Notes: generated from the letters alone by a model not told the origin. 64,000 nt of DNA from Nostoc piscinale CENA21 (GCF_001298445.1 NZ_CP012036.1:4328158-4392157), one strand, 5' to 3'; shown: positions 18,897 to 29,120, counted from the first letter of the stretch. Numbers and translations: made by a program.

Positions 18897-21800
18897 TTAG
18901 CGATTAACTACTAAATCTGGCGAAACTGCAAAAGTCAGGACAGTTTCATCAACTCCTTTGAGTTTTAATGGGCTACCTTTGGTGATTTCTTCATCCTGTA
19001 AATAATCTGCCACAGCCGCCGAAACTAAAATCGTACCGGGAACAGCAGCTGCTTGCAATCGGGCGGCAATATTCACACTTGGCCCAATTGCAGTATAGTC
19101 AGCGCGTTCGGCGCTACCAAACATCCCGACAACAGCTGTACCTTGGTGAATTCCACAGCGAAACTGTACGCCAGAACGTCCATCACTTTCAAATACACCT
19201 TGGTCTCGCCAACGCTGGTTTAACTGTTCCAGTGAACGGTGCATTCCTCTAGCAGTGTTGACAGCGCGACGTACCTGTTCATTCGGAGTGAGTTCTTCTG
19301 GCGCTCCATACAAAGCTAAAATTGCATCTCCCATGAATTTATCTACAGTCCCGCCATTGTCAAACACAACTTTGGTCATACATTCTAAATATTCATTCAG
19401 TAATTCTGCCACCCGGCGAGACCTGAGAGTGTTGGCTAACTGAGTAAACCCTACAATGTCACTAAACAAAACTGTAATTAACCGTGGTTCAGGACGTAAA
19501 TCCAAAGTTAAATCCCCGGCGGCGGCTTTCTGCACCAATACACTGGGCAGAAATCGCTTGAGAACTGATTCTGTCAGATAAGTATTTAGTTCCAAAACCC
19601 GTCGTTCATTTTCCTTCAAAGCCAAGAGATTTCTGACTTCTGCCAGCAGTTCTCGGTCGTTAAATGGTTTGGCTAAATAAGCATCTGCACCATGTTCTGT
19701 ACTTTCAATACGAGTTTCTTCGTCTACTTTAGCGGTGAGCAAAATGATGGGGATTCCTTTTAATTTCTCATCAGAGCGAATCATCCGAATCATTTCTAGC
19801 CCTGTCACCAAAGGCATCATCAAGTCTGTAACAATTAAGCTGGGAACAATTTCTTGAACTACACCAAACCCTTCATAACCATTACGCGCTGTGTGGACTT
19901 GATAGCCGTTGCGCCGAATAATATCAGATACGTAGGTTCGTAAATCTGGGTTATCGTCAACAACTAAAATCGAGTGACGACTATTCTCCTGTGTGCTGGA
20001 GTCTGCCACCACCGGATAGTGATTGACTGCTGAATTCTGATTTAGCAACACAGCTGATACATCTTTTGTGATGTGTTCCAATTTTTCGGCTGTTGGTTCT
20101 ATCAGTTCCAAATCAGCTAATTCCACAGTGGCACGACTGGTATTCAATTCAGCTGGTGTTTCTAATACTTGATTAATTGGTAAGTGTTCATGACCAGTCA
20201 GTAACCACAATGTAAAAATAGTTCCTTCACCGTACACTGAATCTACAGTGATTTTACCGCCATGCAGTTCTACCAATTCTTTGACTAAGGCCAACCCCAG
20301 TCCACTGCCTTCATAAGAACGGTTTTCTGAGCCTTCAGCTTGGCGGAATCGCTCAAATAACATCGGAATCTGCTCTTGAATAATGCCAATTCCTGTGTCT
20401 TGGACTTGCAGGATGCAGTATTCGTTGTGATGTTGGAGTGTAACGCTGATTGTGCCATCTTCAGGCGTAAACTTCATGGCATTTGACAGTAGGTTGTAAA
20501 CCACTTTGTCAAATTTTTCCATATCTAAGTAAACCTTGGGACATGCACCAAAATCAGTGGCTAGATGTAGTTGTTTTTTCTCACAGTAAGGCCGAAATGA
20601 CTCGACAATTTGGCTGACGAATTCGACTAAATCACAGGGACGAAAACTCGGCTGCATTCGGCCTGCGTCTAAGCGTTGTAAGTCGAGTAATTGGTTGACT
20701 AGTCGCAGCAGACGGCGAGAGTTACGTAGGGCGATCGCACTTTGGCCATGAGATAATCCTTCACCCGCCGCTACTGCCGATTCTAACGGCCCTTGAATTA
20801 AAGTAATTGGCGTGCGGAATTCGTGGGAGATGTTTTGGAAAAACTCGGTTTTTTGTTTATCTAATTCCAATAAACGCTCGGCTTGTTCACGGGTTTTCTG
20901 ATAGAGGCGTGACTGCTGTACGGCGATCGCGGCTTGCGCGGCTACTGCTTTAGCCAGTTCAATATCAGATGATAGCCACTGCCGGATTTTTCGCCCTTCC
21001 CGTAAGGTAATACTACCAATACATTTGCCATCAGCTAACAAAGGCACGACCATCAGCGATCGGGCTGGCTTTTTCACAGGCAAATCCAAACCCTTCAATT
21101 CCAAGGGACAGACACTGATATCAGAAATTACTACTGGCTCCTGTGTCCGCAAGATTTCTTGCAACAAAGGATTATCTTTAATAGGAGATTTCGTTGAGTA
21201 AGGGAAATTTTGAGATATTAAGTCAAGATTAATATTTAAATTAGAATTCTGCCCTGGTTTGAATGTGTGGTCAGGATGTTGAAAAATATCATATAATCCC
21301 ACACACTGAACAGCTTCATCTTCCTCTGTCCATAAAGACAGCGCACAGCCATCAACTTGTAAGGCCTGCCCTAATTGATGAGTAATTGCAGCAAAAATAT
21401 CTTGTGGGTCTAAACTAGAGCGAATTGCGGTTGTAATCGTATTAATCAGTGCTTCTCGTTTCGCTAAAGCACGTACTTGTTCATAAGCATACGCTTGAGA
21501 TAAAGCTAGCGCCGCCTGATCTGCCACCATTGTCACTAGCTGAATTTCTTCACTCCCCCAAAGGCGGGACTCGTGACACTGATGCAGTGCTAATACTGCT
21601 AACAATTCTTGTTGACAAATCAACGGTACAACTAAGCTAGAGCAAATATTCGCAGTAGCAAAAGCTTGTCCTCTTTGTTGTAGTACTGAATCGTCTCCTT
21701 TAATTCGCTCATCAGTAGCGACATCGTGAATTATCTGAACTTCACGGGTTTCCCAAACTGTTTGCGCTAATAAAGCCGCTGAAGCCGAGAAGGATGTGGC

Positions 21801-22451
21801 TGCTGTATCTCCTGAAATTTCTGATACTGTTTCTGTTTGTGTCCGGGACAGTTTTTGGTAGACAAATCCTTCGTCTGCTAACTGTTCATCTTGAAAAGGA
21901 CGTAACAGGCAAACATCTACCTCTAACATGTGACCGACGGTATCGACAATTGCTTGCAAAATTTGCCGATAGTCTAAAGCACTGCGAATTGTATTAGTAA
22001 CTGTATTCAGCAGCGATTCTTGGCGCAATGTGCGGGTGAGTTCGCGGGTGCGAGCTTTTAAAACATTGTGGGTATCCAAAGCTTGGCGTACCACTGCTTT
22101 GAGTTCTTCCGCTTCCCACGGTTTGGTGACATATTTGAACACCTTACCAGCGTTGATGGCTTCTACTAAGTCTTCGACATCAGTGTAGCCAGTCAAAATA
22201 ATCCGAATAATATCTGGATATTGAGTTGCTGTCAGGCTCAAAAATTCCGTACCACTCATAATTGGCATCCGCTGATCGGAGATAATCACCGCGACTTCTC
22301 CTTCTTCTGCCAGCAGGTCTAGCGCCGCCGGGCCGGAGGTTGCCCGCAACACTTTATAATCACGATAAAAAGTACGGTAAAGCAAATCTAGGTTGTCTGG
22401 TTCGTCATCAACAACCAAAATTTTCGGCTTACTGTTTACTTGAGATTTCAT
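18897..22451 (-). CDS. cyaC: CyaC-type adenylate cyclase fused to two-component modules
   Basis: The 1184-aa hybrid has the domain order REC (about 11-125, phosphoacceptor Asp in IISDQRMP), two GAF domains (about 150-520), a histidine kinase (H-box NISHEFRTPI, N-box VVYNLLSNAMKF, G-box VQDTGIGI), a second REC (about 845-960, IVTDLMMP) and a class III cyclase (about 995-1180). This is the order and length of CyaC from Anabaena and Arthrospira, where phosphotransfer controls cAMP synthesis. The cyclase has both metal-binding Asp residues (LFSDIVGF and KFMGDAIL), the adenine-type Lys in VDKFMGD, and the ADYTAIGPSVNIAAR motif, so activity is expected. A small palindrome CTGCTGcaaCAGCAG (22463-22477) lies just upstream. 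The TonB-like gene follows after 60 bp. Confidence 0.93.
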   Translation of the reverse strand: MKSQVNSKPKILVVDDEPDNLDLLYRTFYRDYKVLRATSGPAALDLLAEEGEVAVIISDQRMPIMSGTEFLSLTATQYPDIIRIILTGYTDVEDLVEAINAGKVFKYVTKPWEAEELKAVVRQALDTHNVLKARTRELTRTLRQESLLNTVTNTIRSALDYRQILQAIVDTVGHMLEVDVCLLRPFQDEQLADEGFVYQKLSRTQTETVSEISGDTAATSFSASAALLAQTVWETREVQIIHDVATDERIKGDDSVLQQRGQAFATANICSSLVVPLICQQELLAVLALHQCHESRLWGSEEIQLVTMVADQAALALSQAYAYEQVRALAKREALINTITTAIRSSLDPQDIFAAITHQLGQALQVDGCALSLWTEEDEAVQCVGLYDIFQHPDHTFKPGQNSNLNINLDLISQNFPYSTKSPIKDNPLLQEILRTQEPVVISDISVCPLELKGLDLPVKKPARSLMVVPLLADGKCIGSITLREGRKIRQWLSSDIELAKAVAAQAAIAVQQSRLYQKTREQAERLLELDKQKTEFFQNISHEFRTPITLIQGPLESAVAAGEGLSHGQSAIALRNSRRLLRLVNQLLDLQRLDAGRMQPSFRPCDLVEFVSQIVESFRPYCEKKQLHLATDFGACPKVYLDMEKFDKVVYNLLSNAMKFTPEDGTISVTLQHHNEYCILQVQDTGIGIIQEQIPMLFERFRQAEGSENRSYEGSGLGLALVKELVELHGGKITVDSVYGEGTIFTLWLLTGHEHLPINQVLETPAELNTSRATVELADLELIEPTAEKLEHITKDVSAVLLNQNSAVNHYPVVADSSTQENSRHSILVVDDNPDLRTYVSDIIRRNGYQVHTARNGYEGFGVVQEIVPSLIVTDLMMPLVTGLEMIRMIRSDEKLKGIPIILLTAKVDEETRIESTEHGADAYLAKPFNDRELLAEVRNLLALKENERRVLELNTYLTESVLKRFLPSVLVQKAAAGDLTLDLRPEPRLITVLFSDIVGFTQLANTLRSRRVAELLNEYLECMTKVVFDNGGTVDKFMGDAILALYGAPEELTPNEQVRRAVNTARGMHRSLEQLNQRWRDQGVFESDGRSGVQFRCGIHQGTAVVGMFGSAERADYTAIGPSVNIAARLQAAAVPGTILVSAAVADYLQDEEITKGSPLKLKGVDETVLTFAVSPDLVVNR

Positions 22452-23510
22452 GCACCGCTTTCCTGCTGCAACAGCAGTTGAATAAAGAATAATCTGCTCA
22501 GGAAGTAATTGGTCTGAATCAGGTGAGAGCAGAGCATTTTGCCCAATCGGGTTTTCTGGCTACACAAATGCTGGGTGTAAGAGTATCTACTCACAGTAAT
22601 TAGCCTCAATCGGTGGTAATGTTTGCCACTGGCTCTGATACAGCACAGTTGTTGGGACGGTTATTTTTTGTACTACAGAGTAGATGCTTGCTTTTCAAGT
22701 CTTGTTTCACCTCCTATGAAAACCTTTGCGGATGACATACAACATTCAGGTCTGGTGGAAAAGCTAACTGAAGCTGCATATTAAGTTTGCCCTTTGTCGG
22801 CGTTGTAATAACATTTGCAAGTAAATTTTATTTATTTTGGTCATGGGAGAGTGAGCTAGGTCACAACGATGAGTGTTAAAGGCAAAGTATACTATTAGAC
22901 CCATTACTTGTTCTAATTTAGCAATCATAACCACCAGTGAGAAAAGTGACATGGGGCTGTCACAGATTCATGCTGCTTTAACTATTACAGCATGTACTTA
23001 GTTTATCTAGGCGATCCCTAAAAAATAACTGCATTATTATCCTAAAAATGTTTGAGAGATTTTTTCAGTATAAATACGGTAGTAATTTATCTGTTTAGCC
23101 AGATTACTATATGGCTTTTTAGTTTTATAGTATAAAAATAATTCTTTATCCCACCCAGTAGAGACTTTGTATATAGCGTCTCTACCGGGTGGGAGTAGGA
23201 ATACTATTTCTGAAAGCAACTTAGTATCATCCTCAGAAGTAGTCGAAAAGCGGTCTAATATCAGTGGTAGGTCTTTTTCCCCTAATAATTAATTCTGAGT
23301 TCTGAATTATTCAATGGTTATGACAATTGATGTTCTGAGTTGCCCAAAATGATGCTAAGTATGTTATTAACTTACAGAAGAACCTCAGCTACCGAAATAA
23401 TTTCCTGATACTGCAAGTAAATGAAACAATTGTATTGAAGGTAGCAAACGGTGTTTTAGAATATTTGAGAAAATTTTTGTAAAATACAATTAACTAATAA
23501 TAAACTAGCC
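22452..23510. other. Long gene-poor intergenic region upstream of cyaC
   Basis: I see no credible gene in these 1059 bases; the short frames present have no coding character. The region presumably holds the divergent control regions for cyaC (minus) and the acetyltransferase (plus). It contains a strong foldback at 23150-23193, annotated separately, and is otherwise AT-rich without recognisable repeats. Confidence 0.6.
23150..23193. repeat. 16-bp-stem inverted repeat (foldback element)
   Basis: The arm CCCACCCAGTAGAGAC (23150-23165) and the arm GTCTCTACCGGGTGGG (23178-23193) are complementary except for one position, with a 12-base loop. In minus-strand RNA the exception becomes a G-U pair, so that strand forms the more stable hairpin. 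No T-run follows closely in either direction, so a simple terminator is not supported. It resembles small dispersed repeats of cyanobacterial genomes. Confidence 0.75.
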
Positions 23511-24128
23511 TTGACATCCTGGTTTTTTGACTCATCTCACGAACAACCACTGACATCAGCCGCAAAACAAGCTGGTCAACAATTCCAAATTCGTGCAGCT
23601 ACAGCTACCGATTTAACAGCTATTTCCCAGATTATTGCAGAAAGCTTTCACTCCCAAACCGGTTTCTGGGGATGGGCTTTTCCCTTGCTACGCCTGGGTA
23701 TTTACGAAGACTTCAGAAATCGTTTATCCTCATCTGCACCCCATCATATTTGTTTAGTTGCTGTTCACACCACTGTTACTAGTGCTAATAATTTAGTGGG
23801 AACTGTAGAATTAGGGCTGCGTTTCCCTGATTCATGGAAGAAAAATGGCAGAAGTTTTATTTATCTGTCTAATTTGGCTGTTGACCAAAAATATCGGCGG
23901 CATGGTGTCGCCTCGAAGCTACTACTAAGTTGCGAAAAGCTTTGCCAGGAATGGGGTTTTCAAGATTTATATCTCCATGTTTTAGAAGATAACCATCAGG
24001 CACGGCAATTATATTTCAAATTAGGTTACAAGATGTGTAAAGTAGAATCTAATTGGAATTTTTTCTTTCTCCAGCAGCCTCGTCAAATCTTATTGCATAA
24101 ACGCTTACAGCCAAATTCAGAGTGCTGA
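23511..24128 (+). CDS. GNAT-family N-acetyltransferase
   Basis: This 205-aa protein is a member of the GNAT fold, which transfers acetyl groups from acetyl-CoA to amines. After FQIRAATATDLTAISQIIAESF comes the core: YLSNLAVDQKYRRHGVASKLL is the pyrophosphate-binding motif A (R/Q-x2-G-x-A form), and DLYLHVLEDNHQARQLYFKLGY is motif B. The start is the TTG at 23511 (TSWFFDSS), because no in-frame ATG lies before the conserved domain; an unusual start should be allowed for. The C-terminus SEC falls in an AGTGCTGA repeat-like sequence that supplies the stop. The substrate is unknown, and the gene stands alone between two long gene-poor regions. Confidence 0.87.
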   Translation: MTSWFFDSSHEQPLTSAAKQAGQQFQIRAATATDLTAISQIIAESFHSQTGFWGWAFPLLRLGIYEDFRNRLSSSAPHHICLVAVHTTVTSANNLVGTVELGLRFPDSWKKNGRSFIYLSNLAVDQKYRRHGVASKLLLSCEKLCQEWGFQDLYLHVLEDNHQARQLYFKLGYKMCKVESNWNFFFLQQPRQILLHKRLQPNSEC

Positions 24129-25136
24129 TTTCTGAATTCTAAACCAGAAATTGCTGTAAATACATTTTAGGTGATGACAGAAAGATGTAGCGATCGCAAT
24201 TGGAACTTTTATTGAGATTCTTCTCTAAGAATTAACACCTAAGATTTTTAACCTATATTTTAAGTCTAAGTTAGTTAGTTTTTGATAGTCAAAACTGTAT
24301 CATCACCAATTAAAATAAATTAAGCTGAATTTTAGACTATCGGTAAAGTTATTTTTATATGAATTTCTCTAAAATATATTTCGTAGATATTAAAATTCAT
24401 ATTTGATTTTTGAAAAAACATTACAAAAAAAAATACTCTTGAATGCTCACAATTCTTTGCCTGTAAGGATAATTGTAAAAATCAAACCTGAATTAAGGTA
24501 TAGGAATCATATTTGATTTATGAAAACAATCAGTACATCTAGTTAAGGTTTCTTTCCAGCTCCCCAACGCCACTTGCTACAACTTTAGCAACCTCCACAA
24601 CGTAGTGGCTCCTTCCTATTCCCTGTCTACACTACTAGACTCGGAAATCAAACAAGATTTTTATAGTAATAATCTGTTTTATCTCCAGCCATTGTAGAAA
24701 CGGTAAATAGAAAATCAAGCCTAGAATTACTTGCTATTTTGAGACACAATGCTTTATATTTTCAGATGCTCTCAAATAACGACTTAATACCTTATTTAAT
24801 CAACGCCTATTCTAAATTTTTCAATATATAATATCTATTCTGTGGAAGCCATCGGTAAAATTACGCTAAATAAAATATTCCTCATAATAACTTTGTATTC
24901 ATTTTATTCATCTTTATAAAAACTTTAATTTTTGGAGAGTTTAGTTGGAAGACAAATTCAGCTATATCTCATAAAATATGGTTACATAACTACTGAGTGA
25001 AATCTGATTCATCTCTGTTATTAAGTTGAACAAAAAGTTCTTGATAGTAAAATAACCAAAAAACTAATTTGATTTAACACCAAGTTACTGCTTGACGTGC
25101 ATCAAACTACCAAATTATTCAAAAGTTATAGAAAAC
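24129..25136. other. AT-rich gene-poor region with a 25-bp direct repeat
   Basis: No coding frame is supported over about 1 kb. Two imperfect copies of a sequence like TCATATTTGATTTNTGAAAA lie at 24396-24420 and 24506-24530, separated by about 110 bases. Several short AT-rich tracts could serve as promoters, but I could not assign any. The region upstream of 25137 probably contains the control region of the following gene. Confidence 0.55.
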
Positions 25137-25691
25137 ATGGATAGCGAACAGCCAACGCGCTATCAAACCGCTATGGTATCAACTTATTACCCCGAAACCA
25201 GTTTTCTGAACCATCTTCTTATGCCAGATGGAACTGAGCAATCTTGCGGCTCAGATATTTTAAACCTTCTGCATAGCGGAAAAGTTTTGATTGTTAATAG
25301 TCGCAAGCGGAATGGGTTAATACTTTTTAAACGCTACCATGCAGAATTCGCTGGCCCAGGAGCAGCGGTTGGTGGAGAATATGATAGTGATTGCCAGATG
25401 GTTCTGCCAATCGGCAATTTATCTTTATTAGATCCCGAATCATACGAGGAACGTCAGAAAGCTTACTTAATTCGGCGACAATGGATTCGCTTAATCAAGC
25501 AAATTACCGAAAATCCTGTGCCGCAACAGCGAGTCCAAAAGATTTTAGATCAGTTTGACCAATATTTTCCAGCAGAAATAGTGGCTGATTTACCAGATGC
25601 AGCCTTTGCGCTTTTAGTGGGTGTATTCCCTCAAACTGCGAGGATGGTACGTCGTTTTGGTAGTGAAGTTGATGGCAGATTCAATTACTAG
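25137..25691 (+). CDS. Hypothetical protein, likely cyanobacteria-specific
   Basis: I cannot name this 184-aa protein. It begins MDSEQPTRYQTAMV and includes SGKVLIVNSRKRNGLILFKRY, a Gly/Ala segment (AGPGAAVGGEYDSDC), a helical charged region (YEERQKAYLIRRQWIRLIKQ) and a C-terminus YFPAEIVADLPDAAFALLVG followed by VFPQTARMVRRF. The frame extends upstream to a TTG at 25092, but ATG 25137 begins the more hydrophilic, protein-like sequence. It has no membrane segment or signal peptide and no obvious catalytic motif. The C-terminal pattern recalls proteins of the heterocyst-differentiation gene set in Nostocales, but I cannot support a specific assignment. It is preceded by a long non-coding region and followed convergently by hisC. 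Confidence 0.72.
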   Translation: MDSEQPTRYQTAMVSTYYPETSFLNHLLMPDGTEQSCGSDILNLLHSGKVLIVNSRKRNGLILFKRYHAEFAGPGAAVGGEYDSDCQMVLPIGNLSLLDPESYEERQKAYLIRRQWIRLIKQITENPVPQQRVQKILDQFDQYFPAEIVADLPDAAFALLVGVFPQTARMVRRFGSEVDGRFNY

Positions 25692-25753
25692 CCATAGCAA
25701 AAAATAAGAGTCTGGATGACTTATGATTTGGAATTTTTTTTACTTGAGCATAG

Positions 25754-26902
25754 TTAAGATTCACAATTTGCAATGGCAGCTTGTAGTCTTTCCCAGGTAC
25801 GGGAATTCTCTGCGGGAGTCCCAATTGTGATTCGTAAGCCCTCACTCAGTAGTCTGACAAGAGTTCCAGAGTTGCTGAGTTGTTGGTGTAAATTTTGTAG
25901 GGTAAAATTTTTGGCGGTAGAACTATTGGGTTTGAGACGTACATAAAGGAAGTTAGCTGCACTGTCTGATACTTGCAAGGCGGGATGTTGTGCCAAAATT
26001 GCTATCAGCCTGTCACGCTCATTGAGAGTTTGTGTAACTGAACTCAGTAAGAGTTGACGATTTTGTAAAGCTACTAATGCGGCGGCTAGTGAAAAGCTTG
26101 GCAGGTTATAAGGCAAGCGGACTTTTTCTAAAATGGCGATCGCTTCTGGATGAGCAATACAATAACCCACACGCAATGCAGCTAAACGGAAAGCTTTAGA
26201 AAAAGTTCGTAGTATTATCCAATTGGGACGCTGTGCCAATTCATCCACTAAAGTATTTTGGCTAAATTCAAAGTAAGCTTCATCAATTACTACTAAAATT
26301 TCCTCTGGTAAACTTCTGAGCCATACTAATTCTGCCGCAGTGAGTGGATTAGCGGTGGGAGAATTGGGATGTACAACAAAAACTACCCGAATAGGTGGAT
26401 TTTGCGTTTGGGTAATGGCTGTCTGTGCTGCTGTTAGGTCAATTTCAAAGTTTGTTTCATTTCTGCCTACTGTCACCACTTTGATACCCAAGGTTTGAGC
26501 TAAAATGCCGTACATCGAAAAAGTGGGATTAGCAACTAAAATTGAACCTTCTCCTCCCAGACAGGTGGCAATTAATAAAGAGCGAATGAGTTCATCTGAA
26601 CCATTACCCACAGAAATATTAGCCGCAGTCAACGGTGAGGAAGCAAGATTAGCTGATTCATTGATATATTCTGCGATCGCATCTTTGAGTAACTCATGGC
26701 CACCATCAGGATAGCGATTGGTTTCGATAACTTGCTGATATGTCCAGGCTAATTTTTCTTTGAGTTCCAGGGGCAAATCATAAGGACTTTCATTAGTATC
26801 CAGTCGATCAAACTGGGTGGCGACTGGTTCTGCTGTATTGCTGCTGGGGTGAGGTTTGTAAGCCGTAAATTGGGCTAAATCTGAACGGATAAAAGGAAGC
26901 AT
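25754..26902 (-). CDS. hisC: Histidinol-phosphate aminotransferase
   Basis: HisC is a PLP-dependent class I/II aminotransferase that converts imidazole-acetol phosphate and glutamate to histidinol phosphate. The 382-aa protein shows the N-terminal LDTNESPYDLP, the PLP phosphate region VGNGSDELIRSLL, the HPNSPTANPL loop, VIDEAYFEF, and the PLP-lysine motif LRTFSKAFRLAALRVGY. The arginine anchor lies in the final third (LRITIGTPAEN). The length is standard and the ATG at 26902 fits. It reads toward the convergent hypothetical gene and is 78 bp downstream of the esterase gene on the same strand. Other aminotransferases of the family are possible, but NESPYDLP and SKAF fit HisC. Confidence 0.93.
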   Translation of the reverse strand: MLPFIRSDLAQFTAYKPHPSSNTAEPVATQFDRLDTNESPYDLPLELKEKLAWTYQQVIETNRYPDGGHELLKDAIAEYINESANLASSPLTAANISVGNGSDELIRSLLIATCLGGEGSILVANPTFSMYGILAQTLGIKVVTVGRNETNFEIDLTAAQTAITQTQNPPIRVVFVVHPNSPTANPLTAAELVWLRSLPEEILVVIDEAYFEFSQNTLVDELAQRPNWIILRTFSKAFRLAALRVGYCIAHPEAIAILEKVRLPYNLPSFSLAAALVALQNRQLLLSSVTQTLNERDRLIAILAQHPALQVSDSAANFLYVRLKPNSSTAKNFTLQNLHQQLSNSGTLVRLLSEGLRITIGTPAENSRTWERLQAAIANCES

Positions 26903-26980
26903 AATTTCAGTTGATAGTCATTAGTGATTTGTTCTTATGACTAAGAGAGTGCTTGTTGGCAGGTTTCATATTTTACCGTT

Positions 26981-27613
26981 TTACGGTAACTGACAGAAGA
27001 GGCGAATTGCTTGCCAAATTTTGTCTGTGACATTACCTAAAGCATGATCACTCTCAAGTTCGATTAACTTTACCCAAGGGCGTGAGTCTGCAAAGTTACG
27101 ACTTGCTGTAATGGGAATCACCTCATCTTGTCTACCGTGCAGAATCAGCGTTGGGACTGGACGCTGCAAGATATCCTCTTGATATTGCTGGGCATCTGTT
27201 ACGAAATCGTAACTTAGAGGCAGCGATCGCGCTTCCCCATAGTGGTAAACCATGAGATATTTGTCTTGTTGCCAACGCTTCATCGCTTCATCTCCTAGCT
27301 TCGGCAACCAATGAGATAAAAAGCCAAAAGCAGGTGCTAACAAAATTAAGCGTTGTACTTGCTCGTATTGTTTTGCCAAATGAGCAGATACCAAACCACC
27401 TAAACTAGAACCGATTAATGTAACTGGTGCAGAATTGTTTATAAATGCTGCTACTTGATTGATTTGGCGAGTAATTGTCAACTGAGAGAAATTACCAGCA
27501 TTGAGATCAGGAATATTTAGCTGTATTGGAATTGTTTGAAAGCGATCGCTCATCGCCTGGGCTTTAGCAGATTTCGGGCTAGAAGCAAACCCATGAAGAT
27601 AAATGTATTGCAA
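26981..27613 (-). CDS. YqiA-like alpha/beta-hydrolase esterase
   Basis: This 210-aa protein starts MQYIYLHGFASSPKSAKAQ, typical of the YqiA/YcfP-type esterases, a small alpha/beta-hydrolase group. The nucleophile elbow is GSSLGG (Ser in the second S position). The acid residue is in LHGRQDEVIP, and the terminal His in ELESDHALGNV. The family cleaves short acyl esters; the physiological substrate is unknown. The start is a TTG at 27613, since the conserved YIYLHG follows immediately and no ATG is in frame. It sits 78 bp upstream of hisC on the same strand. There is no signal peptide, so it is cytoplasmic. Confidence 0.9.
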   Translation of the reverse strand: MQYIYLHGFASSPKSAKAQAMSDRFQTIPIQLNIPDLNAGNFSQLTITRQINQVAAFINNSAPVTLIGSSLGGLVSAHLAKQYEQVQRLILLAPAFGFLSHWLPKLGDEAMKRWQQDKYLMVYHYGEARSLPLSYDFVTDAQQYQEDILQRPVPTLILHGRQDEVIPITASRNFADSRPWVKLIELESDHALGNVTDKIWQAIRLFCQLP

Positions 27614-27737
27614 GACCGTAGTTATTGAAATTAAAAGGAACAGGGAAAAGTTCAGGCTTACGAAGAGGGTTTAACCCCTTCTAAAGCGATCATTTTAACC
27701 CTGAGCGAACTTGTATTATTTATACCCATTAAAAGGT

Positions 27738-29120
27738 TTAAGGTGGGGGGAAATCTCCTTCTAGTGGTCTCCCTCCAGAATGACCACCACCAGTATGATC
27801 ACCACCTGGATTGCCACCGGGATTATCACCTGGATTGCCACCTGGATTGCCACCGGGATTATCACCTGGATTGCCACCTGGGTTGCCACCTGGATTGCCA
27901 CCTGGGTTACCACCTGGATTGCCGCCTGGGTTACCACCGGGATTACTACCTGGGTCGCCACCCGGATTACCACCAGGATTACCGCCGTGATCACCACCCG
28001 GATTGCCGCCGTGATCACCACCTGGGTTGCCACCAGGATTGCCGCCGTGATCACCACCTGGGTCGCCGCCGTGATCACCACCTGGGTTGCCGCCTGGGTT
28101 ACCACCGGGATTACCACCAGGATTGCCACCTGGGTTGCCACCGGGATTACCTCCTGGGTTGCCACTGGGATTACCGCCAGTGTTACCGTCAGGATTACCA
28201 ATATTACTTGGCAGATTTATTTCATTGTTGCTGGTATTGCGAGTAGTGTCTGATATTACTTCTCCAGTATTGACAAAAGAATCTACTGAAGAATTATCTA
28301 AGTCCCTATTTTGGTCAGATGAGTTAGAAGAGTTATTACCAGATAACTCCATAAAAGATGGATTTTCAATGACTCCTTGACCGACTAGAGGCATTTGTGT
28401 TGCTAATGCTGCGATAATTTCAGATTGAACACTAGCGATCGCTGGGTCAGGGTTAGCTGTACTATTTTGCTTAGTTAAATCCAATCCTTCTACTAAATCA
28501 CTGGTTTCATAAAAAGTTTTCAAATCAAAATCATATAAGCCCCGAAATTCACCTTTAACGATGACCATCAGTTGTCCTGCTTCCAACACCTGATTTTGAG
28601 AGGCTGCTTGATTAAATACTTCAATACCGCTATTTGTCAGCGCCCCAACAATTGTGGTGTCTGTTTGTTTGTCGTAGCGGACAAATAATGCTGAACCACG
28701 AATAGCCGCAGTCGCACTTGGTGTTTGTATACGTGTCTGTCCTTTTCCGGGTGGAATCAGTAACAGTACTGTCCCGTTGGATAGCCGAAAATTTCTGGTT
28801 CTGGGTAGGAATTGAAATATTGCTCTTTCTCCAACCCTTGCTAGAGAACCATCGTTAAAACGCAAATCAGCTAAAGATGCTCTACCTGTTGACAACCCAT
28901 CGCCAGGAATTATCGGATCTAATTTGCGTGCTGGGCGCTTTTTGTTATTTTGAGGCAGCAATTGCACTAAATTTCGCAGATTTTGAATCTCGGCGCGAGT
29001 TAGAGGAGTAGACGCGATCGCCGATAAAGGCATCATGTTCACTCCCCACACACTCATTATCAACAAGGCAATAAATTTTAAAGACATCGCTTTAATGCTG
29101 GATAACTTATCTGAGACCAC
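27738..29120 (-). CDS. FecR-domain protein with Gly-Asn-Pro-Gly repeat tail
   Basis: The 460-aa protein has a signal peptide-like start (MSLKFIALLIMSVWGV...AIAS). ATG 29087 gives a shorter, cleaner leader than 29120. A FecR-type domain (about 75-210) follows: DLRFNDGSLARVGERAIFQF, VLLLIPPGKGQTRIQTPSATAAIRGSALFV. FecR domains typically sense or fold in the periplasm and are often found on extracytoplasmic proteins. A Ser/Asn linker leads to a C-terminal tail (about 320-440) of tandem GGNP/GGDH units encoded by 12-bp repeats, then GGRPLEGDFPPP. It diverges from the outer-membrane barrel gene at 29350, suggesting a shared envelope role. The repeat tail makes this more likely a surface or matrix protein than a classic regulator (inference). 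Confidence 0.82.
   Translation of the reverse strand: MVSDKLSSIKAMSLKFIALLIMSVWGVNMMPLSAIASTPLTRAEIQNLRNLVQLLPQNNKKRPARKLDPIIPGDGLSTGRASLADLRFNDGSLARVGERAIFQFLPRTRNFRLSNGTVLLLIPPGKGQTRIQTPSATAAIRGSALFVRYDKQTDTTIVGALTNSGIEVFNQAASQNQVLEAGQLMVIVKGEFRGLYDFDLKTFYETSDLVEGLDLTKQNSTANPDPAIASVQSEIIAALATQMPLVGQGVIENPSFMELSGNNSSNSSDQNRDLDNSSVDSFVNTGEVISDTTRNTSNNEINLPSNIGNPDGNTGGNPSGNPGGNPGGNPGGNPGGNPGGNPGGNPGGDHGGDPGGDHGGNPGGNPGGDHGGNPGGDHGGNPGGNPGGDPGSNPGGNPGGNPGGNPGGNPGGNPGGNPGDNPGGNPGGNPGDNPGGNPGGDHTGGGHSGGRPLEGDFPPP
27771..28196 (-). repeat. 12-bp tandem repeats encoding GGNP units
   Basis: On the minus strand, codons for Gly-Gly-Asn-Pro recur every 12 bases, with occasional GGDH or GSNP variants. 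Because 12 is a multiple of three, all six frames are open here, producing long spurious frames on both strands. Copy number is likely to vary between strains. Confidence 0.9.

Noticed and set aside
22764..23219. Two short minus-strand frames upstream of cyaC
   Set aside because: No ribosome-binding site, no conserved features, and one overlaps the foldback repeat.
27743..28380. Several long open frames antisense to or out of frame with the FecR gene tail
   Set aside because: They are produced by the 12-bp codon-phased repeat, which leaves all frames open. Their translations (Thr/Ile/Trp or His/Asp/Tyr-rich) have no coding character.
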